Assembly: GCF_001695855.1 (NCBI RefSeq)
Contig: NZ_MBSS01000001.1
Location: forward strand, 62,001 to 126,000
DNA: 64,000 bases
Reading direction: 5' to 3'
DNA from: Ensifer sp. LC163
GTDB taxonomy: Bacteria > Pseudomonadota > Alphaproteobacteria > Rhizobiales > Rhizobiaceae
Part shown: in pieces, positions 59,773-64,000 of the stretch
Numbering within the stretch: the stretch's first letter is position 1
How the letters are laid out: the number at the start of each line of letters is the position of its first letter
Made by a program: the position numbers and the translations under genes
Notes under the pieces: model-generated
What the model saw: the letters and a program-made list of their open reading frames with translations, nothing else
Database searches by the model: none
Told to the model about the DNA's origin: nothing

Positions 59773-59853
59773 ATGATGGATGCCGCATTCGTGAAGATGA
59801 CCGCACTGGCCATCGTGCTTGTCAGCTGTGTCGTTATGGTACAGCCCTACTGA
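59773..59853 (+). CDS. 26-residue membrane microprotein
   Basis: ATG 59773 follows AGGGGAGATTTCGCC, a good ribosome site. The peptide is one hydrophobic helix with short ends (MTALAIVLVSCVVMVQPY). It may be a single-helix membrane protein; no family is recognised, and chance cannot be excluded. Confidence 0.45.
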   Translation: MMDAAFVKMTALAIVLVSCVVMVQPY

Positions 59854-59956
59854 CAGGCCGGAACTCGACGGCAATACTTTTGGCGCGCCCCGCATCGTGC
59901 AGGCGCCAGTGGCGGCCCTGTTCGATTGGCTGGTGGGTAGAAGCCGCCAGTCTTGA

Positions 59957-60050
59957 GCAATTCCAGGAAAAGTATGAAACGGTTTTCCGTCCGGAATTGC
60001 GTAGTTTCAAAGAGTTAGATCATTTCGCTGTTTCAATGAAACAATGAAAT
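59957..60050. repeat. Rhizobial GCAATTCC...GGAATTGC hairpin repeat, copy B
   Basis: GCAATTCCAG at 59957 pairs with CCGGAATTGC ending at 60000. A second stem (AGATCATTTC-GCTGTTTCA... with GAAATGATCT) follows. The unit matches copy A at 29636. Confidence 0.7.
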
Positions 60051-60053
60051 GAT

Positions 60054-60629
60054 CTAGGAAACGGATGGCGGCTTTGGTGGCGACAATGAACCCAGCAGCT
60101 TCTTGAGGCTTTCGCTGTCGGCGAGGTGTTCTTTCTCGCCGCGGTCGTCGCTACATCTCGAACGCAGGCCACGCAGAAACAGGGCGACATCGCAGAGTTC
60201 GCCGACCTCCACGCGCACCTGCGCCTCGATCGTCCTGTAGATTTCGTCCAGCTCCGATGCTTCATCAGCGTCGACGGAGGCGGAAAGGGCCGAAACCTTC
60301 TTCTTGAAGTCGTCCAACAACCCGTCGAACTCGCTCACGTCGCGCGCGGCTTTCGCCTCCAGGCTTGCAATCAGCATGTCGAGAATATCCAGGTGCCTGC
60401 GCTCCACCGACTGCATGTCGAAGGCCGCGCGCAGGTCCTTGCGGGTGCGTTCGCCCTTGCGCAGATGCGCCTTGAGGCGCACACCGTTTTCCGCGCAACG
60501 CTTCCTGATTTCATCGATGGAGAACTGCCCCTCCGCCAATTGGTCGAGAAAGGGCCGGATAAGCGCCGGCGGTACCGTGACATTCAGTGCGGCCGAATAG
60601 AGGGCCAGGTCGATCGAAGCATCCGGCAT
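60054..60629 (-). CDS. Hypothetical helical protein
   Basis: The 191-residue protein is soluble, helical and rich in charged residues (FDGLLDDFKKKVSALSASVD, ILDMLIASLEAKAARDVSEF). I do not recognise the family. The start ATG 60629 is preceded by GGAGGTAGC. It lies between the lysis cassette and the IS element and may be part of the same acquired region. Confidence 0.65.
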   Translation of the reverse strand: MPDASIDLALYSAALNVTVPPALIRPFLDQLAEGQFSIDEIRKRCAENGVRLKAHLRKGERTRKDLRAAFDMQSVERRHLDILDMLIASLEAKAARDVSEFDGLLDDFKKKVSALSASVDADEASELDEIYRTIEAQVRVEVGELCDVALFLRGLRSRCSDDRGEKEHLADSESLKKLLGSLSPPKPPSVS

Positions 60630-60779
60630 GCGCTACCTCCGCCTCACATGGAGCCACGTGACGCCAGACTAGCAGCATCCAGAATGCGGAAGCATAGTTT
60701 TGTCGACAATGCTTTCCTATTTGTTAAGCAGAATCATCGATCGTCCGCGTCACGATATAAAAGTCGGCGGAACGAGACG

Positions 60780-60899
60780 ATGAGCTACGATTGGACCGGC
60801 GCACGCCGCCGCCGCATCACAGTGGCCATATACGGCGCCGCCCTTCTGATGGCTACGCTTCTCCTGGTACTCGTGGCTTCAGTCGCAAGTTGGGCTTGA
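60780..60899 (+). CDS. 39-residue membrane microprotein
   Basis: The peptide starts SYDTG-like with SYDWTGARRRRITVA and contains one hydrophobic helix (YGAALLMATLLLVLVASVA). GGAACGAGACG precedes ATG 60780. Single-helix proteins of this type are common in rhizobia; function unknown. Confidence 0.5.
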   Translation: MSYDWTGARRRRITVAIYGAALLMATLLLVLVASVASWA

Positions 60900-61255
60900 A
60901 CCTGAGCAGCTTACCATTGATCTTTCTTGCTCCCTCAATCGCAAAAAGAGATAGGCTGTGAACGGACACGGCTGGGCAAGAGGCGGATCCGTAAGCGTGA
61001 AGGCATCGTCAGTCGCCAGCCGGCGCATTACCGCACTTAACGGCGGACTGTTCGACGCATCGAGCTCTGAGCCCACCCCGCACTTGCCAACACCTCCACC
61101 ATGCAATTCGCCCCGACAGCACCGCAAGCGCGCGAAGTCAGCGAAAGCCTCACAACACTTGCCGACAATTTAGAGCTGGCTCGGGAAATTTGAACAGCCG
61201 GGATAAGTGGAATTTCTGCCTGACGTTGGCTTAGATGCCGGAAACAGGAGAAAGC
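60900..61255. other. Intergenic stretch containing the left end of the IS
   Basis: No gene is seen. The left end of the IS3-family element must lie in this interval, but I could not find a clear terminal inverted repeat matching the right side. Confidence 0.35.
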
Positions 61256-61566
61256 ATGACGAGACGACCACGCCGGAACCACAGCCCGGCTTTCAAGGCG
61301 AAGGTGGCGCTCGCCGTCATCAGGGGCGAACAGACGCTGGTGGAATTATCCCAACAGTTCGACGTGCACGCCAATCAGATCAAACAGGGAAAGACCAGCT
61401 GCTTGAGGGGGCGACGGGTGTTTTCGGCGATGAAGCCAGGACGGAGCCGGCAGGCCCAACCGTCGATGTCAAAACCCTGCATGCCAAGATTGGAGAACTG
61501 ACGCTGGAGAACGATTTTTTGTCCGGTGCCCTCGGCAATGCCGGGTTGCTGAGCGGAAAGAAATGA
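61256..61566 (+). pseudogene. IS3-family orfA (transposase subunit A), frameshifted
   Basis: The frame starts MTRRPRRNHSPAFKAKVALA and continues with VELSQQFDVHANQIKQ, the helix-turn-helix of IS3-type OrfA. After ATC AAA CAG the expected TGG (Trp) codon reads GGA, so one T has been lost between 61387 and 61388. The remaining protein continues in another frame (LLEGATGVFGDEARTEPAGP, then the leucine-zipper part IGELTLENDFLSGALG) and ends at TGA 61566, overlapping orfB. Confidence 0.85.
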
Positions 61567-62360
61567 TCAACCGCGGGCACAAACTGTCGGTCGTCCGCCA
61601 GGCGAAGCTTCTCGGGTTCAGTCGGGGCAGCGTCTATTATTCGCCGCGTCCTGTGTCAGACGGCGATCTGACGCTGATGCGACGGATCGACGAACTGCAT
61701 CTCGACTTTCCATTTGCCGGAAGCCGGATGTTGCAGGGGCTTTTGAAGGCGGAAGGGCTTCAGACAGGACGGCTTCACGTCGCGACGCTGACGAAGAAGA
61801 TGGGCATTGAGGCGATTTACCGTCGTCCCAACACGTCTAAACCGGCACCTGGTCACAAGGTCTATCCGTATCTTCTGCGCAAGCTGGCGGTCACCAGACC
61901 CAATCAGGTCTGGGCTATGGACATCAGCTACATCCCAATGGCGCGGGGCTTCGTCTATCTCTGCGCTGTGGTCGATTGGTTCACTCGTCGGGTTCTGTCG
62001 TGGCGGCTGTCGATCACGATGGAGACGGCTTTCTGTATCGAGGCAGTCGAGGAAGCTCTTGCTCAGTATGGCAAGCCGGACATCTTCAACACGGACCAGG
62101 GATCACAGTTCACCTCCGTCGACTTCACGGCGGCGCTGAAGAAGGCTGAGATCGACATCTCGATGGACGGCAGGGGCGCGTGGCGGGACAACGTCTTCGT
62201 CGAGCGGTTCTGGCGGTTGATCAAATATGAAGAAGTCTACCTCCACGCCTACAAATGCATGCCGGAGGCCCGTGTTGGAATTGGTCGCTATACAGGCTTT
62301 TACAACCAACGACGCCCACATTCATCGCTTGACCGGCAGACGCCGGATCAGGCTTACTGA
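61563..62360 (+). CDS. IS3-family orfB transposase (DDE integrase domain)
   Basis: The 265-residue protein has a HTH_21 region (LLGFSRGSVYYSPRP, MRRIDELHLDFPFAGSRMLQ) and an rve integrase domain with the DDE triad: first Asp in WAMDISYIPM, second in IFNTDQGSQFTS, and Glu in NVFVERFWRLIKYEEVYL. It ends with the usual YNQRRPHSSLDRQTPDQAY. It starts with ATG overlapping the orfA stop codon (ATGA). Because orfA is broken, a full OrfAB fusion is unlikely, so mobility depends on helper copies. Confidence 0.92.
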   Translation: MINRGHKLSVVRQAKLLGFSRGSVYYSPRPVSDGDLTLMRRIDELHLDFPFAGSRMLQGLLKAEGLQTGRLHVATLTKKMGIEAIYRRPNTSKPAPGHKVYPYLLRKLAVTRPNQVWAMDISYIPMARGFVYLCAVVDWFTRRVLSWRLSITMETAFCIEAVEEALAQYGKPDIFNTDQGSQFTSVDFTAALKKAEIDISMDGRGAWRDNVFVERFWRLIKYEEVYLHAYKCMPEARVGIGRYTGFYNQRRPHSSLDRQTPDQAY

Positions 62361-62461
62361 CCTGAGACCCTAAACTTCCTCCGAATTTTGTAGAGTCCGT
62401 CGCAAATGTGAACCGCCCCAAGTTTCTGGACCAGCGGATGGTAGAGTTTGAAGGGTTCAGA

Positions 62462-62518
62462 TCAGTTCAGATCAATGACGGACCATTGCCGATCGCTCAA
62501 CCAGAATTCGCTTCCCAT
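62462..62518 (-). pseudogene. IS5-family transposase stub (first 18 codons)
   Basis: On the minus strand ATG 62518 opens MGSEFWLSDRQWSVIDLN and then a stop. This is the conserved start of IS5/IS427-group transposases (FWLxDxQWxxIxPxLP), cut off after 18 codons. The neighbouring GAACCGCCCC (complement GGGGCGGTTC) with AAGTTTCTGG looks like a transposon end, so a second, mostly deleted insertion lies against the IS3-type element. Confidence 0.65.
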
Positions 62519-62601
62519 GATCCAACTCCAATCTGCTCGAAAGAGAATCATAGAAATCAAGCACCATCAATATGCTGATTGGGTTTTGACTTTAGCCCGC
62601 T

Positions 62602-62747
62602 GTGAAGCGCGATGAGTTACGCGAGCGACTGACGCCAGACCCCACGACCATCGAGGAGTATGAAGATCTCTGTCATAAACTGGAGGACGACATTATCAAG
62701 ATGCTCGCCGGTGTGAGCCCCCCGTACAGTCCGTTGAGGCAGCATCC
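62602..62747 (+). other. Unassigned coding-like fragment between IS stub and phage genes
   Basis: From GTG 62602 the frame reads MKRDELRERLTPDPTTIEEY then EDLCHKLEDDIIKMLAG, which has protein-like composition. It then runs into sequence antisense to the tail-fibre assembly gene. It may be the start of a gene truncated by rearrangement. No family is recognised. Confidence 0.35.
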
Positions 62748-63227
62748 TCAGAGGCTAACCGCTGCGAGCCACATTGCGTCAATCTGGGTATCACTCAGGC
62801 GGAGCGCGGCGCCGACGGTCGCGATCAGCGGGTGCATTCGGTTGAAGCTCGTCGCATAATCCCACTCCACCTTACGGTATTCACGTTGATTCGGATCCGG
62901 AATCGCAGCGATTGCAGTATCAACCGCCGAGAGACTGTATCCGTTGGTAATGAGTCCGAGCCGGAGTTGTCTGGCAGTGAGGCTGGGCATTCGCGCCCTG
63001 ACTTCTTCCGGAGTCGGGAGCTCAGGCTCATACGGAATGATCGGAAATTCCGGATTCATTTCAAGCCACTGACGCACAGACGGACCGATCCCGTAAGGAT
63101 CATCCTGGCGGCTAATGAAGATGTCTCTCCTGACGTCTTCATCCAGAGTCGTGATTGTAGCATCCACCTCGTACACACCAGAGGTGGCCGTGGCTTTAAC
63201 CGAGTGAACTTTATGCAGCGTAGTCAT
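62748..63227 (-). CDS. Phage tail-fibre assembly-like protein
   Basis: The 159-residue protein has a beta-rich N-terminal part (TTLHKVHSVKATATSGVYEV) and a C-terminal segment with PTPEEVRARMPSLTARQLRL and YRKVEWDYATSFNRMHPLIA, which is found in phage proteins encoded after tail fibres. It starts 11 bp after the tail-fibre stop, so the two are an operon. The C-terminal half is a helical cap often seen in fibre chaperones. The gene ends near the IS material and its last residues may be unaltered. Confidence 0.7.
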   Translation of the reverse strand: MTTLHKVHSVKATATSGVYEVDATITTLDEDVRRDIFISRQDDPYGIGPSVRQWLEMNPEFPIIPYEPELPTPEEVRARMPSLTARQLRLGLITNGYSLSAVDTAIAAIPDPNQREYRKVEWDYATSFNRMHPLIATVGAALRLSDTQIDAMWLAAVSL

Positions 63228-63238
63228 AGGTTTCCCTC

Positions 63239-64000
63239 TTATGCGACTCGTTGAACTATCCAACTATACGAACCCCCACCGTGTGATGCGGTTAGTCCAC
63301 GGAGTCGCCAAGTTCCGGCCAAAGCCGCTCCGCTTGCGTATCCGACATACTGCCCGGAGTCCCCAGCGTAGAGGCTTGGAATAATTGTCGCGTTTCTGGC
63401 AATGATGCCGCCATTGTGAGACAGAGAAATGACGTGACCGACAGGGAAATTTGTATCGTTGGCACCGCCACCTGTGTAAAGCTGAGCGAAGGCCGAGGCA
63501 TGGAGACCATCGACCGTGTCAGCATTACCTGCGCCGTTGGCGAAGTTCACATTGAAATTCGACGGGTTGTACACGTACATGTTGATGCCGTCGTTACCGC
63601 CCCAAAGCCAAGACGGTTGCCCACCTTGACCAGACCAGTTGAAGTTCAGGTCACCACCACCGATCCTGCGAGGGTACGAACGACCATCGGTGGTGATCTT
63701 GCTGTTGAGGACGTTACTAAGGTAGTTCCCCGCCCACGGCATGTAGACGTTCCCGTCGCCTTGGTAGATGGCGCCGCCGGTGATGGTTAGATTACCGCCG
63801 ATGCTGAGACCGGCCGCCGGCATGATATAGTTGGCACCGTCGTAGTGCAGGTAGCGCGAACCACCTCCAAGGAAGACCACCCCAGTACCGTTGCCTCGGC
63901 TGGCAGTAACATCCTGGGCGTTGATACCGCCGGCACCGTTGCGCTGCACTGCCGTCCATGCTGACGCATTGGTGTCAGGAACGACGCCGCGCACTGTGTC
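63239..64000 (-). CDS. Phage tail fibre protein, C-terminal part, 5' end outside window
   Basis: The frame is open to the right edge and gives more than 250 residues rich in Gly, Asn and Ala. The segment NADTVDGLHASAFAQLY is a characteristic tail-fibre repeat motif (the Asp-Thr-Val-Asp-Gly-Leu-His unit), with beta-helix-like stretches such as GLSIGGNLTITGGAIYQGDG. It would be a receptor-binding fibre of a prophage or tailocin. Whether the particle genes are complete cannot be judged from this window. Confidence 0.8.
   Translation of the reverse strand, partial: DTVRGVVPDTNASAWTAVQRNGAGGINAQDVTASRGNGTGVVFLGGGSRYLHYDGANYIMPAAGLSIGGNLTITGGAIYQGDGNVYMPWAGNYLSNVLNSKITTDGRSYPRRIGGGDLNFNWSGQGGQPSWLWGGNDGINMYVYNPSNFNVNFANGAGNADTVDGLHASAFAQLYTGGGANDTNFPVGHVISLSHNGGIIARNATIIPSLYAGDSGQYVGYASGAALAGTWRLRGLTASHGGGSYSWIVQRVA

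Larger units (their letters stand above)
61256..62360 (+). mobile_element. IS3-family insertion sequence (coding part), orfA damaged
   Basis: The segment contains overlapping orfA and orfB typical of the IS3 family. OrfB is intact, orfA has a 1-nt deletion. The terminal repeats could not be placed, so the element is reported by its genes only. Confidence 0.85.

Overview
The window looks like chromosome or chromid sequence of an alphaproteobacterium of the Rhizobiaceae, most likely Sinorhizobium/Ensifer. The grounds are high GC, a corrinoid-methyltransferase cluster and gene families common in rhizobia (DUF1636, MlotiK1-like channel, DUF1515, entericidin), and about ten copies of a ~105-bp two-palindrome intergenic element of the RIME type. 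No tRNA, rRNA or CRISPR array was seen.

Left part (1-18 kb): a one-carbon/corrinoid system. It holds an MttB-family methyltransferase (partial), its corrinoid protein, DUF1638, a formyltransferase-fold protein, a tightly coupled trio (small 'virulence factor' family protein, MetV-like MTHFR C-terminal-domain protein, MetF-like methylene-THF reductase), an MtrH/AcsE-like methyl-THF:corrinoid methyltransferase, a RACo/RamA-like [2Fe-2S]-ASKHA reactivase, and a GlxA-type AraC regulator. Together these could move a methyl group from a methylated amine or betaine to cobalamin, then to THF, then oxidise it to methylene-THF, with reductive rescue of inactive cob(II)alamin. Three of the enzymes carry Arg/Gly-rich tails. 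Unrelated genes are interspersed (hydrolase, DUF1254 protein, LysR pair).

Middle (18-35 kb): signalling and stress genes. These are two double-receiver proteins (one with GGDEF), a cyclic-nucleotide-gated K+ channel divergent from an adenylate cyclase, a regulator/beta-propeller pair, an MBL hydrolase fused across a deletion scar to a DUF899 remnant, a peroxiredoxin, a caspase-like protein and a large DUF3772 mechanosensitive channel.

35-40 kb: a cobalamin-riboswitch-controlled ABC importer operon (DUF1636, ATPase, binding protein, permease) with an additional metalloregulator-like inverted repeat upstream. It is a plausible source of the corrinoid or cobalt needed by the left-hand system.

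40-47 kb: aspartate 4-decarboxylase between two AspT-type aspartate:alanine exchangers, a possible proton-motive decarboxylation cycle, then an SLC13/TrkA-C transporter.

47-56 kb: small regulator/enzyme modules: MarR (OhrR-like) with a divergent hydrolase and two matching operators; LysR with divergent RidA and an old-yellow-enzyme homologue; Tat-exported MBL and hydrolase genes with a second GlxA regulator; a cupin.

56-64 kb: small hypothetical genes and phage-derived material: a compact lysis cassette (GH24 lysozyme with C-terminal membrane segment, nested spanin-like pair, DUF1515), an IS3-family element whose orfA carries a 1-nt deletion, an IS5-family stub, and tail-fibre genes running off the right edge.
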